In this document: positions 32,185 through 39,828 of the stretch, in pieces
How the letters are laid out: every line of letters begins with the position of its first letter
Numbering within the stretch: position 1 is the first letter of the stretch
Assembly (NCBI RefSeq): GCF_029581275.1
Contig: NZ_CP120742.1
Span: 3,270,001 to 3,334,000 of the forward strand
Length of the DNA: 64,000 bases
DNA from: Micromonospora sp. WMMD1155
GTDB lineage: Bacteria > Actinomycetota > Actinomycetes > Mycobacteriales > Micromonosporaceae
Reading direction: 5' to 3'
The notes under the pieces: model-generated
Databases searched by the model: none
What the model was told of the DNA's origin: nothing
Seen by the model: only the letters and a program-made list of their open reading frames with translations
Position numbers and translations under genes: made by a program

Positions 32185-32768
32185 GCGAGAATCCGCTGCA
32201 GCCGCCGTGGCTGAACGCGCCGCCGGTTGAGGAGTACCCGTTCGAGGAGAGTTTCGACCTGCGGGTCGGGCCGAAGCTGCACCCCGCCCTGGACGGCCTG
32301 CTGCCCTACATCGGGCTGTGGCGTGGCCGGGGCAAGGGCGGCTTCCCCACCATCGAGGACTTCGACTACGCCCAGGAGATCCGGATCAGCCACGACGGGC
32401 GGCCGTTCCTGCACTACGAGTCCCGTGCCTGGATCCTGGACGAGCAGAGCAAGCCGGTCCGCCCGGCCGGTCGGGAGGTCGGCTGGTGGCGGCCGGTGCT
32501 GGTGGACGGGCGAGCGACCGATGAGCTGGAGGCGGTGCTCACCACGCCGACCGGGGTGATGGAGTTGCACCTGGGCAAGCGCACCGGCACGCAGGTCGAG
32601 TTCGCCACCGACGCGGTGGTCCGGACCCCGACCGCCAAGGAGGTCACCGGCGGTCACCGGCTCTTCGGCATCGTCGAGGGCGCGCTGCTCTACGCCCAGG
32701 AGATGGCCGCCATGGGGCACGGGCTCAGCCCGCACCTCTCCGCCCGGCTCGTCCGGGTCGGCGGCTGA
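32181..32768 (+). CDS. Nitrobindin-type heme-binding protein (FABP family)
   Basis: 195 residues. LLPYIGLWRGRGKGGFPTIEDFDYAQEI is the nitrobindin opening (GxWxGxG then P-T-I), FLHYESRAWILDE and GWWRPV follow, and MGHGLSPHLSARLVRV near the C-terminus carries the His expected to bind heme iron. Bacterial nitrobindins isomerise peroxynitrite to nitrate. The GTG at 32181 overlaps the preceding repeat micro-ORF stop, with GGAGACGG upstream. The gene tail is tandemly duplicated downstream. Confidence 0.9.
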   Translation: MSENPLQPPWLNAPPVEEYPFEESFDLRVGPKLHPALDGLLPYIGLWRGRGKGGFPTIEDFDYAQEIRISHDGRPFLHYESRAWILDEQSKPVRPAGREVGWWRPVLVDGRATDELEAVLTTPTGVMELHLGKRTGTQVEFATDAVVRTPTAKEVTGGHRLFGIVEGALLYAQEMAAMGHGLSPHLSARLVRVGG

Positions 32769-32839
32769 CCAGCCGGGGAAACCCGGCAGGCCGGCTGGTC
32801 CGGGTCGGCGGCTGACCAGCCGGGGAAACCCGGCAGGCT
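32746..32839. repeat. 47-bp tandem duplication of the nitrobindin 3' end
   Basis: CGGCTCGTCCGGGTCGGCGG through GGAAACCCGGCAGG occurs at 32746-32792 and again at 32793-32839 with one clear substitution (C to G in CGGCTGGTCC). The first copy holds the nitrobindin stop. Each unit contains GCCGGG-GAAA-CCCGGC, a GNRA-type hairpin. Confidence 0.9.
32791..32823. terminator. Hairpin created by the duplicated tail
   Basis: CCGGCTGGTC (32791-32800) pairs perfectly with GACCAGCCGG (32814-32823). The G in CTGGTC differs from the original copy, and that change makes the 10-bp stem perfect. It lies between the convergent nitrobindin and pabC-like genes. Confidence 0.55.
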
Positions 32840-33716
32840 AGACGGGGAAACCCAGCAGGGCTTGCAGGGCGGGGGTGCGCGGGCAGTGGTCCCGGCGCAC
32901 CCCGTCCAGCGTCCGGACCTCGACGAGCCCGCGTACCGAGGAGCTGAACCACACCCCGTCGGCGTCGTGCAGCTCGGTCGGCGTGACCATCCGTTCGGCG
33001 GCGCCCAGGCCCAACTCGTGGGCGTGCGCGAGCAGCCACGCCACGGTCGTGCCGGGCAGGATGCCGGTGGTGGCGGCCGGCACCGTGCAGAGCGTGTCTC
33101 CGGTGAACCACACCACGTTCGCGATCGGCCCTTCCAGGGCGTACCCGTCCGAGGAGACCCAGAGCACGTCGTCCACCCCGGCCCGGTGCGCCCAGCGGCG
33201 GGCGGCGCTGTTGACCGCGTACGAGGTGGACTTGATGCCGGCCGGCAACCAGTCGAGGCCGGTACGCGAGTCGGCGGGCACGCCCAGCGGCAGGATCGCC
33301 ACGGTGATCCCGGTGCGTCGCGCCGCCCGAGACGACGCCGGCACCTCGCTCAACGTGGCGTAGACGGTCGGTGGGCCGCCGGCCTCGGAGCCTCGGGTGC
33401 AGACCAGCCGCAGCGCGCCCTCCACCTGGACGGGCCAGCCCGTGCGTACCGTGTCGAGCAGGTCGACGAGGGCGTCGGTGGGGGGCAGGTCCAGCTCGAC
33501 GGCCGCCGCGGCGGTGGTCATCCGGGCCAGATGCTCGTCGCGCAGCCACGGCCGGCCCTCGCGCAGATGCATCGACTCGAAGAGCCCGTCGCCGCGCAGG
33601 ACCCCCAGGTCGTCGCCGCGGAGCACGGGCTCGTCGGCAGCGATCAGGCCCCGACCGAGCACGGCGATCCGGGTGCTCGGAGAGGCCGGGGCGGTTCCGG
33701 CGGACGACGTCACCAT
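32838..33716 (-). CDS. Class IV aminotransferase / aminodeoxychorismate lyase
   Basis: 292 residues. RGDGLFESMHLREGRPW, LPAGIKSTSYAVNSAARRWA (PLP lysine region), VDDVLWVSSDGYALEGPIANV and TVPAATTGILPGTTVAWLL follow the PabC/branched-chain aminotransferase fold-type IV order. The most likely activity is 4-amino-4-deoxychorismate lyase (folate pathway), but a D-amino acid or BCAT role cannot be excluded. The -10 TACGCT (33730-33725) is 8 nt before the ATG. It is divergent from nur. Confidence 0.85.
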   Translation of the reverse strand: MVTSSAGTAPASPSTRIAVLGRGLIAADEPVLRGDDLGVLRGDGLFESMHLREGRPWLRDEHLARMTTAAAAVELDLPPTDALVDLLDTVRTGWPVQVEGALRLVCTRGSEAGGPPTVYATLSEVPASSRAARRTGITVAILPLGVPADSRTGLDWLPAGIKSTSYAVNSAARRWAHRAGVDDVLWVSSDGYALEGPIANVVWFTGDTLCTVPAATTGILPGTTVAWLLAHAHELGLGAAERMVTPTELHDADGVWFSSSVRGLVEVRTLDGVRRDHCPRTPALQALLGFPV

Positions 33717-33785
33717 GACCGCCGAGCGTAGCGGCGACGGGCCGCTCGCAGGGGGTCGCAGCGATTGCCGAACTATGATCGGACC

Positions 33786-34214
33786 GTGTCCGAATCCTCC
33801 CTCGCGGAAATGCTGCGGGCCCGTGGGCTGCGGCTGACGCCCCAACGGCAGCTCGTCCTCCAGGCGGTGCTCGATCTGGGGCACGCCAGCCCGGAGCAGG
33901 TGCACACCGCCGTGCGGGAGGTCGCCGCCGGCGTCAACATCACCACCATCTACCGCACACTCGAACTGCTGGAACGGCTCGGCCTGGTCACCCACACCCA
34001 CCTGTCGCACGGCTCGCCGACCTATCACGCGGCGGGTGAGCACCAACACGTCCACCTGGTCTGCCGGGAGTGTGGCGCGATCGACGAGATCGATCCGGAG
34101 ATGCTGCGCCCGCTCGCCGACCAGTTGGCCACGCAGCGGGGGTTCCGGGTGGACATCGGGCACGTGTCACTCTTCGGCGTCTGCGTACGCTGCGAGAACG
34201 GGGACGACAAATGA
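33786..34214 (+). CDS. nur: Fur family regulator, Nur-like
   Basis: 142 residues. The winged helix RGLRLTPQRQLVLQAVLDL and NITTIYRTLELLERLGLVTHTHL precedes the metal-binding dimer domain with YHAAGEHQHVHLVCRECG and C-terminal CVRCENGDDK. HLSHGSPTYH and the H-x-H-x-H cluster resemble the nickel regulator Nur of Streptomyces more than Fur or Zur. The symbol is therefore a judgement. The -10 TATGAT (33774-33779) is 6 nt before the GTG, so it is probably leaderless. The stop overlaps ygfZ (ATGA). Confidence 0.85.
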   Translation: MSESSLAEMLRARGLRLTPQRQLVLQAVLDLGHASPEQVHTAVREVAAGVNITTIYRTLELLERLGLVTHTHLSHGSPTYHAAGEHQHVHLVCRECGAIDEIDPEMLRPLADQLATQRGFRVDIGHVSLFGVCVRCENGDDK

Positions 34215-35323
34215 TCGACATCGCGGGTGCGGTGGCCGTCGAGAGCATCGACGAGGCCAGCCGTGATCAGCCGGACGCGGCGCACGTCGCGGCCGGGGTG
34301 CGGGGGGTGGCCGCCCACTACGGCGACCCGTTGCGTGAGCAGCGCACCCTCGACACCGCCGTCGGCCTGGTCGACAGGTCGCACCGGGGGGTCGTCGCGG
34401 TGCCCGGGGAGGAGCGGGCGAGCTGGCTGCACACCGTCACCTCGCAGCACCTGACCGCGCTGGCCGCCGGTGAGGGCACCGAGTTGCTGGTGCTGTCCCC
34501 GCACGGCCACATCGAGCAGCACGCAGTGGTCGCCGAGGACGGCGAGACCGCCTGGCTGGACACCGAGCCGGGGGCGACCGAGGGCCTGCTGGCCTACCTG
34601 CAGAAGATGCGGTTCTTCAGCAAGGTCGAGCCGCGCGACGCGACCGCGGAGCGGGCGTTGCTGTCGCTGGTCGGGCCGGCGGCGACGGAGGCTCTGGGCA
34701 CGCTCGGCGTGACCGGGCTGGCCGAGCCGGACCTGGTCGCGGTGCCGGGTCCGAAGTTCGCCCACGGTGCCGTGCCGCAGCGGGCGAGCGTCCGGTACGA
34801 CGTGAAGCCGCTGCCCACCGGTGGCTGGGCCCGACGGGTTCCGCTCGGGGTGGACCTGCTGGTGCCCCGCTCGGCGATGGACCAGGTCGTGGCGGAGTTG
34901 CGGGGTGCCGGGGTGCCGGTCGCGGGGCTCTGGGCGTACGAGGCGATCCGGGTGGCCGCCCGCCGACCTCGGGTCGGGGTGGACACCGACCACCGGACGA
35001 TCCCGGCCGAGGTCGACCTGATCGGTCCCGCCGTGCACTTGGACAAGGGTTGCTACCGGGGGCAGGAGACGGTGGCGCGGGTGCACAACATGGGCCGGCC
35101 GCCGCGTCGCCTCGTACTGCTGCATCTGGACGGGGTGACCACCGACCAACCGCCCGCGGCCGGTACGCCGGTGATGCTCGACGGCCGGGCGGTCGGCTTC
35201 GTCGGCACCGCCGTGCTGCACCACGAGCTGGGTCAGGTGGCGCTCGCTGTGGTCAAGCGGAACGTGCCGGACGACGCCGCGCTGCTGGTCGGCGAGACGG
35301 CGGCGGCGATCGACCCGTCCTGA
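34211..35323 (+). CDS. ygfZ: YgfZ/GcvT-family folate-binding protein (Fe-S repair)
   Basis: 370 residues with the GcvT-like fold. HRGVVAVPGEERASWLHTVTSQHL opens the tetrahydrofolate-binding domain, and HLDKGCYRGQETVARVHNMG contains the diagnostic K-G-C-Y-x-G-Q-E motif with its conserved Cys. YgfZ/IBA57 proteins support Fe-S cluster enzymes such as MiaB. The ATG overlaps the nur stop (ATGA), so the two are coupled. Confidence 0.93.
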   Translation: MIDIAGAVAVESIDEASRDQPDAAHVAAGVRGVAAHYGDPLREQRTLDTAVGLVDRSHRGVVAVPGEERASWLHTVTSQHLTALAAGEGTELLVLSPHGHIEQHAVVAEDGETAWLDTEPGATEGLLAYLQKMRFFSKVEPRDATAERALLSLVGPAATEALGTLGVTGLAEPDLVAVPGPKFAHGAVPQRASVRYDVKPLPTGGWARRVPLGVDLLVPRSAMDQVVAELRGAGVPVAGLWAYEAIRVAARRPRVGVDTDHRTIPAEVDLIGPAVHLDKGCYRGQETVARVHNMGRPPRRLVLLHLDGVTTDQPPAAGTPVMLDGRAVGFVGTAVLHHELGQVALAVVKRNVPDDAALLVGETAAAIDPS

Positions 35324-35346
35324 CCCGGGCGTCTAGGATCGCCGGC

Positions 35347-36174
35347 ATGACGACAGGGACGTTGATCACGGTGGCCCCGACCGGCGCTGAGTCGGCCAAG
35401 GCGGAGGTGCCGGCGCTGCCGGTGACCCTCGACGAGCTGCTGCTCACCGCCAAGGAGTGCGAGGCGCTCGGCGCTTCCGTGATCCACGTCCACATCCGTG
35501 ACGACGAGGCGCGGCCGACCCTCGACCCGGTGCGCCTGGCCGACACCGTGGCGGCGTTGCGGGACGGCACCGACCTGATCGTGCAGCTCTCCTCCGGTGG
35601 TGCGGTGACCGACCCGGAGGCCGCCCGGCTGGCCGTCCTCGACGCCCGACCGGACATGGCCTCCTGCACGATGGGCACTGTCAACTTCGGCGACGACGTC
35701 TTCCTCAACCGGTGGGAGTTCATCGTCGACCTGCACACCCGGATGCAGGAGCGCGGGATCGTGCCGGAGTACGAGATCTTCGACCTCGGTCACCTGTCCG
35801 CGTTGCAGCGTCTCCTCGGCAAGTACGGGCTGCCGGCCGGCGGGCACGTGCACGTCGACTTCGTGATGGGTGTGCCGGGAGGCATGCCGGGCACCACCGA
35901 GACACTGGTGGCGGCCCACCGGATGCTGCGGGACCTGCCCGAGGGCACCACCTTCTCGGCCACCGGCATCGGCCGCAGCACGATTCCGGTCATGCTGGCC
36001 TCGCTGTCGACCGGCGGGCACCTGCGGGTCGGCATGGAGGACACCGTGACGTACGCCAAGGGCCGCCCGGTGGAGTCGAACATGCAACTGGTCGCCCGCG
36101 CGGTGGGTTTCGCTCAGCTCGCCCAGCGTCCGCCGTTGACCACCGCCGAGGCTCGCGAGCTGCTCGGGTTGTAA
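35347..36174 (+). CDS. BKACE family beta-keto acid cleavage enzyme
   Basis: 275 residues, TIM-barrel family of 3-keto-5-aminohexanoate cleavage enzymes. LITVAPTGAESAK, GASVIHVHIRDDEARPTLD (metal-binding H-x-H), LIVQLSSGGAVTDPE, ASCTMGTVNFGDDVF, GHVHVDFVMGVPGGMPG and HLRVGMEDTVTYAKG are all family segments. These zinc enzymes condense a beta-keto acid with acetyl-CoA; the substrate here is unknown. The -10 TAGGAT (35334-35339) is 7 nt before the ATG (leaderless). Confidence 0.92.
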   Translation: MTTGTLITVAPTGAESAKAEVPALPVTLDELLLTAKECEALGASVIHVHIRDDEARPTLDPVRLADTVAALRDGTDLIVQLSSGGAVTDPEAARLAVLDARPDMASCTMGTVNFGDDVFLNRWEFIVDLHTRMQERGIVPEYEIFDLGHLSALQRLLGKYGLPAGGHVHVDFVMGVPGGMPGTTETLVAAHRMLRDLPEGTTFSATGIGRSTIPVMLASLSTGGHLRVGMEDTVTYAKGRPVESNMQLVARAVGFAQLAQRPPLTTAEARELLGL

Positions 36175-36268
36175 GGCCGGAACCGCCCCGCGCTCCTGTC
36201 ACCCGGGCGGTGGACCACCAGGTCACCCCGCCGACGGGCACCCCAGGACCGTCGGTACCGTCCAGCCC

Positions 36269-37228
36269 GTGACGAAGACGTACGAGGGTGGCGACCCGCT
36301 CGCCGAGGTGGTCCGTTCCGGGTTCGTGGAGGGTGCGCACCGCGGCTCGGTGGTGGTGCTCGACGCCGACGGCGCCGTGGTGGCGTCCGCCGGGGACGTG
36401 ACCTCGCCGATTTTTCCCCGCTCGGCGAGCAAGCCGATGCAGGCGATCGGGATGCTCCGTGCCGGACTGCCGTTGACCGACCCGGCCGACGTGGCGCTGG
36501 TCGCGGCGAGTCACGCCGGTGAGGACTTCCACCTGGCCCGGGTCGGCGCGCTGCTGGACCGGGCCGGGTTGGACGCCTCGGCCCTGCACTGTCCGCCCGA
36601 CCTGCCGGTGGGGGCGGCGGCCCGGGAGGCCGTGCTGCGCGCCGGGGGTGGCCCCACCCGGGTACAGATGAACTGCTCGGGCAAGCACAGCGGGATGCTG
36701 CTGACCTGCGAGGCCGCCGGGTGGCCGTTGGAGGGTTACTGGCGGCCGGAGCACCCGCTCCAGCAGCGGTTGCGGGCGGCGATCGAGGAGTTCACCGGTG
36801 AGCAGGTGGCGGCGGTGGGCGTGGACGGGTGCGGCGCCCCGGTGCTCGCGGTGTCGCTGACCGGGTTGGCCGGGGCGTTCCTCCGGCTGGTCGACGCCGA
36901 GCCCGGTTCGGTGCCGCGAACGGTGGCCGACGCCATGCGCGCGTACCCGGAGATCGTGGGCGGCACCCAGGCCGATGACAGCCGGCTGATGCGTGGCGTT
37001 CCGAGCCTGCTGGCCAAGGTCGGCGCCGAAGGTGTGATCACGGTGGCCGTGCCGGGTGTCGGCGCCGTCGCCCTGAAGATCGACGACGGCGCCGACCGGG
37101 CGCGGATGCCAGTGCTGGTCTCTGCGCTGCGGCGGCTCGGTGTGGACGCCCCGGTGCTCACCGAGTACGCCGAGGTGCCGCTCTTCGGCGGCGGAGTTCC
37201 GGTCGGGGCGGTCCGCCCGCTCTGGTGA
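36269..37228 (+). CDS. Asparaginase (type II-like, PF06089 family)
   Basis: 319 residues. VVRSGFVEGAHRGSVVVLD, FPRSASKPMQAIGMLRAGL (the S-x-S-K-P motif), VAASHAGEDFHLARVG, MNCSGKHSGMLLTC and GVDGCGAPVLAVSLTG match the family of thermolabile L-asparaginases distinct from AnsA/AnsB. It should hydrolyse asparagine to aspartate and ammonia. The -10 TACCGT (36256-36261) is 7 nt before the GTG, so it is likely leaderless. Confidence 0.92.
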   Translation: MTKTYEGGDPLAEVVRSGFVEGAHRGSVVVLDADGAVVASAGDVTSPIFPRSASKPMQAIGMLRAGLPLTDPADVALVAASHAGEDFHLARVGALLDRAGLDASALHCPPDLPVGAAAREAVLRAGGGPTRVQMNCSGKHSGMLLTCEAAGWPLEGYWRPEHPLQQRLRAAIEEFTGEQVAAVGVDGCGAPVLAVSLTGLAGAFLRLVDAEPGSVPRTVADAMRAYPEIVGGTQADDSRLMRGVPSLLAKVGAEGVITVAVPGVGAVALKIDDGADRARMPVLVSALRRLGVDAPVLTEYAEVPLFGGGVPVGAVRPLW

Positions 37229-37238
37229 GCCGGGGTGG

Positions 37239-38036
37239 TCAGCCGAGGAAGTCGAGCAGTGCGGCGTTGACGGGCTCCGGGCGTTCCAACGGCAACAGGT
37301 GCCCGGCGTCCGGGACGTCCGGCAGCCGTACCGCGCCGGGGACCTCGGCGGCGATCCGGTCGGCGAGCCGGCGGATGTCCGGTACGTCCGCCGCGCCTGC
37401 GGTGACCAGGACCGGCACCGTCAGCTCGCCGAGGCGACCGATGGCCGGCGGTGTCAGTTCGCCGACCTCGACCGCGCCGAGCGCCAACTCGGCGGCGAGC
37501 GCGCGCTGGTCCATCTCCTGCGCGAAGGCGATGAGCGCGGGGTCGACGTCGGCCGGCTGACGACCCGGGCCGACCACCCAGAACCGCACCTCGCCGGCCG
37601 CGCCCGCGACGAAGTCGTCGGGGTCGACCTCGCCGACCAGATCGTCCCAGAGGTCGTTCGCCTCGTCGGACCACTCGTTGCCGGAGACAGCGGTGTCGAA
37701 CAGCGCGAGCGCGCTCACCCGGCCGGGGTGGGCGAGCGCGGTGTCGATGGCGACCGCGCCGCCGAAGGAGCAGCCGACCAGGGCGGCCCGGGGCAGGTCG
37801 AGTGCGTCCAGCAGCCCCGCCACGTCGTCGTGGTGCGCGAACGGCGTCGGCGGTAGCTCGGAGTCTCCGTAGCCGCGCAGGTCCGGGACGATGACCCGGT
37901 GGCGGGCGGCGAGCGCGGAGATCTGCCCCCGCCACATCCGCCGGTCGGCGATGCCGGCGTGCAGCAGTACGACTGGCGAGCCGGTGCCCGCCTCGTCGTA
38001 CGCGATGCTTGCTCCATTGACTGTGATCTTGTGCAC
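37239..38036 (-). CDS. Alpha/beta hydrolase
   Basis: 265 residues. VVLLHAGIADRRMW (oxyanion HG-type loop), VIVPDLRGYGDSELP, VGCSFGGAVAIDTAL (nucleophile Ser in G-x-S-x-G), VTAGAADVPDI and PDAGHLLPLERPEPV (catalytic His). The triad is complete. The substrate is unknown. The -10 TACGGT (38048-38043) is 6 nt before the GTG. Confidence 0.9.
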   Translation of the reverse strand: MHKITVNGASIAYDEAGTGSPVVLLHAGIADRRMWRGQISALAARHRVIVPDLRGYGDSELPPTPFAHHDDVAGLLDALDLPRAALVGCSFGGAVAIDTALAHPGRVSALALFDTAVSGNEWSDEANDLWDDLVGEVDPDDFVAGAAGEVRFWVVGPGRQPADVDPALIAFAQEMDQRALAAELALGAVEVGELTPPAIGRLGELTVPVLVTAGAADVPDIRRLADRIAAEVPGAVRLPDVPDAGHLLPLERPEPVNAALLDFLG

Positions 38037-38089
38037 GGACGGACCGTACGGAGCCGCGAGCCGGGGCGCAACCGTGATGCTGAGACCTT

Positions 38090-38139
38090 GCTAACTCTGG
38101 CTAGCGTTTTGCTTGCAGCAGCTAGCGCGGCCGGTTAGC
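38090..38139 (+). promoter_or_regulatory. GCTAGC-type operator cluster before the XRE gene
   Basis: Four related sites lie in 50 bp: GCTAAC (38090-38095), GCTAGCG (38100-38106), GCTAGCG (38121-38127) and GTTAGC (38134-38139). The two perfect copies are 21 bp apart, about two helical turns. The cluster overlaps the XRE promoter, suggesting autoregulation. Confidence 0.55.
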
Positions 38140-38141
38140 GT
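38113..38141 (+). promoter_or_regulatory. Promoter of the XRE-hbhA operon
   Basis: TTGCAG (38113-38118), a 17-bp spacer and TAGCGT (38136-38141) form a good sigma-70-type promoter. The predicted start is at or next to the ATG at 38149, giving a leaderless mRNA. Confidence 0.7.
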
Positions 38142-38148
38142 CGCAGTC

Positions 38149-38781
38149 ATGGCCACCTCGAAGGACCTTCCCGACGTCGGCGGGTTCATCCGCGATCTGC
38201 GGCGGAACGCCAAGATCTCGCTCCGGCAGCTCGCCGAGCAGGCCGGGGTCAGCAACCCGTACCTCAGTCAGATCGAGCGCGGCCTGCGCAAGCCCAGCGC
38301 CGAGGTGCTCCAGCAACTGGCGAGCGCGCTGCGGGTCTCCACCCCGGCCATGTACCTGCGCGCCGGGCTGCTCGACGACAAGGAAGGTCACGGCGTGCTC
38401 GCTGCCATCGCCGTGGACACCGACCTGACGATGGCCCAGAAGCAGTCCCTCAGCCAGATCTACGAGACGTTCCGCCGGGAGAACACCCGGCTGGCCGAGG
38501 CCCAGGCCGCCGCCGAGGCCGGTGGCACCGGGCCCACCGGCGCCACGGCCGGGGCGACAACCCCGACCGACGTCGGCGACGAGCCGGCCGACCTGGCGAA
38601 CCTGGCCGCCACCGGTCCCACCACCGCGGGCGGCACCCCGACCGAGGCCGTGATCGAGTCGGTCGCCGTCACCGAGGCGGGCACCGCACCCGCCCCGACC
38701 AGCACCAACACCCCCGAGAAGAAGGCCGCCGGTCCGGCGGCACGCAAGGCCGCCGAGGCGGCCGAAGAGGAGACGTCATGA
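38149..38781 (+). CDS. XRE-family regulator with disordered tail
   Basis: 210 residues. The HTH (FIRDLRRNAKISLRQLAEQAGVSNPYLSQIERGLRKPSAEVL) is followed by a short regulatory segment (LLDDKEGHGVLAAIAVD, SLSQIYETFRRENTRL) and about 90 residues rich in Ala, Thr, Gly and Pro ending in an acidic patch. The target is probably its own operon (see operator cluster). The stop overlaps the next start (ATGA), tying it to the HbhA-like gene. Confidence 0.9.
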   Translation: MATSKDLPDVGGFIRDLRRNAKISLRQLAEQAGVSNPYLSQIERGLRKPSAEVLQQLASALRVSTPAMYLRAGLLDDKEGHGVLAAIAVDTDLTMAQKQSLSQIYETFRRENTRLAEAQAAAEAGGTGPTGATAGATTPTDVGDEPADLANLAATGPTTAGGTPTEAVIESVAVTEAGTAPAPTSTNTPEKKAAGPAARKAAEAAEEETS

Positions 38782-39443
38782 GCGAGCCGAAGACCAACCG
38801 CATCCCCGCCCCGATCTACGCCGCCGCGGGCGCCGGTGAGCTGGCCATCGAGCAGTTGCGCAAGCTGCCGGCAGTGGTCGGCGTCCTCAGCACCCGCGTC
38901 GTCGCCGACCTGGGTGGCCGGGCCGTGCTGACCGGCTACGAGCTGCGCCAGAAGGCCAACGAGCTGGACCTGGCCAAGCTCCGCGAGTCGGCCGACCTGG
39001 CCAAGCTGCGCGACGCCGCCGACCTGGCGAAGCTGCGCGAGGTCGCCGACCTGGACAAGCTGCGGGCCGCCGCGACCCGCAACGCCGCCATGGTGGTCGC
39101 CGGGGCCCAGGCCGCCCAGGAGCGGGCCTTCGCCGCGTACGGCGCGCTGGTCGCCCGGGGTGAGCGGGTCGTCGGCGCCGGTGTGCTCGAGGCCGCCGAC
39201 ACGGTCAACGCCGACATCGAGGCCACCCAGGCCGTGACCCCGGCGGAGACCGCCCCGACGGCCACCGCCGCCGCCCCCGCCCCGGCCGAGGTGCCGACCC
39301 CGGCCGATGTGGCCGAGATCGCCGAGGCCAAGCCGGCCGCCGCCAAGAAGGCCACCCGCGCTCCGAAGGCCGCCAAGCCGGCCGCCACCCCGTCGGCGAA
39401 GCTGCCCCGGGCCACCAAGCGGACCCGTCCGGCCGCCGAGTAG
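38778..39443 (+). CDS. HbhA-like heparin-binding hemagglutinin homologue
   Basis: 221 residues. A helical N-domain contains four 9-residue repeats (DLAKLRESA, DLAKLRDAA, DLAKLREVA, DLDKLRAAA) that would form a coiled coil. After a Pro/Ala linker comes a Lys/Ala-rich tail (KPAAAKKATRAPKAAKPAA) like the methylated heparin-binding tail of mycobacterial HbhA. In non-pathogens the role may be DNA, lipid or envelope association. It is translationally coupled to the XRE gene. Confidence 0.8.
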   Translation: MSEPKTNRIPAPIYAAAGAGELAIEQLRKLPAVVGVLSTRVVADLGGRAVLTGYELRQKANELDLAKLRESADLAKLRDAADLAKLREVADLDKLRAAATRNAAMVVAGAQAAQERAFAAYGALVARGERVVGAGVLEAADTVNADIEATQAVTPAETAPTATAAAPAPAEVPTPADVAEIAEAKPAAAKKATRAPKAAKPAATPSAKLPRATKRTRPAAE

Positions 39444-39456
39444 TAGCAGTGTCGAC

Positions 39457-39493
39457 GACCCCGGCGGCGTCCTTGTCGGACGAAGCCGGGGTC
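39457..39493 (+). terminator. Hairpin after the HbhA-like gene
   Basis: GACCCCGGC pairs with GCCGGGGTC (9 bp), with inner pairing GTCC/GGAC in the loop. It lies 13 bp after the stop and just before the DUF2516 promoter. Confidence 0.65.
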
Positions 39494-39513
39494 CTCGACA
39501 TAAGCTTGCCGGC

Positions 39514-39828
39514 ATGGCCAACGCCGCGCCGATCTTCGCGTTCGAAGTCCGCTACGTGATCGAGCTGATCCTGCTCGTCTTCGCGCTGATCGTTCAGGGC
39601 GTCGCCCTGGTGCACGCGATCACCCAGCGCTCCGACGCCTTCCCCGCCATCGGGACACTTCCCAAGGGTGGCTGGATCGCCATCCTGGCGGTCTGCCTCG
39701 TGCTGACCCTGCTCGGCTTCGGTCCGATCAGCCTCTTCGGACTGATCGGCATCGCCGCCGGGCTCATCTACCTGCTCGACGTGCGGGTCGGCCTGCGCGA
39801 CCTCAGCGACGGCAAAGGGTTCTGGTGA
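39514..39828 (+). CDS. DUF2516 family small membrane protein
   Basis: 104 residues with three hydrophobic helices (YVIELILLVFALIVQGVALV, WIAILAVCLVLTLLGFG, LFGLIGIAAGLIYLLDVRV) and a polar C-terminus LRDLSDGKGFW. This is the DUF2516 pattern of actinobacteria; function unknown. The -10 TAAGCT (39501-39506) is 7 nt before the ATG (leaderless). The stop overlaps the next gene (GTGA). Confidence 0.88.
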   Translation: MANAAPIFAFEVRYVIELILLVFALIVQGVALVHAITQRSDAFPAIGTLPKGGWIAILAVCLVLTLLGFGPISLFGLIGIAAGLIYLLDVRVGLRDLSDGKGFW

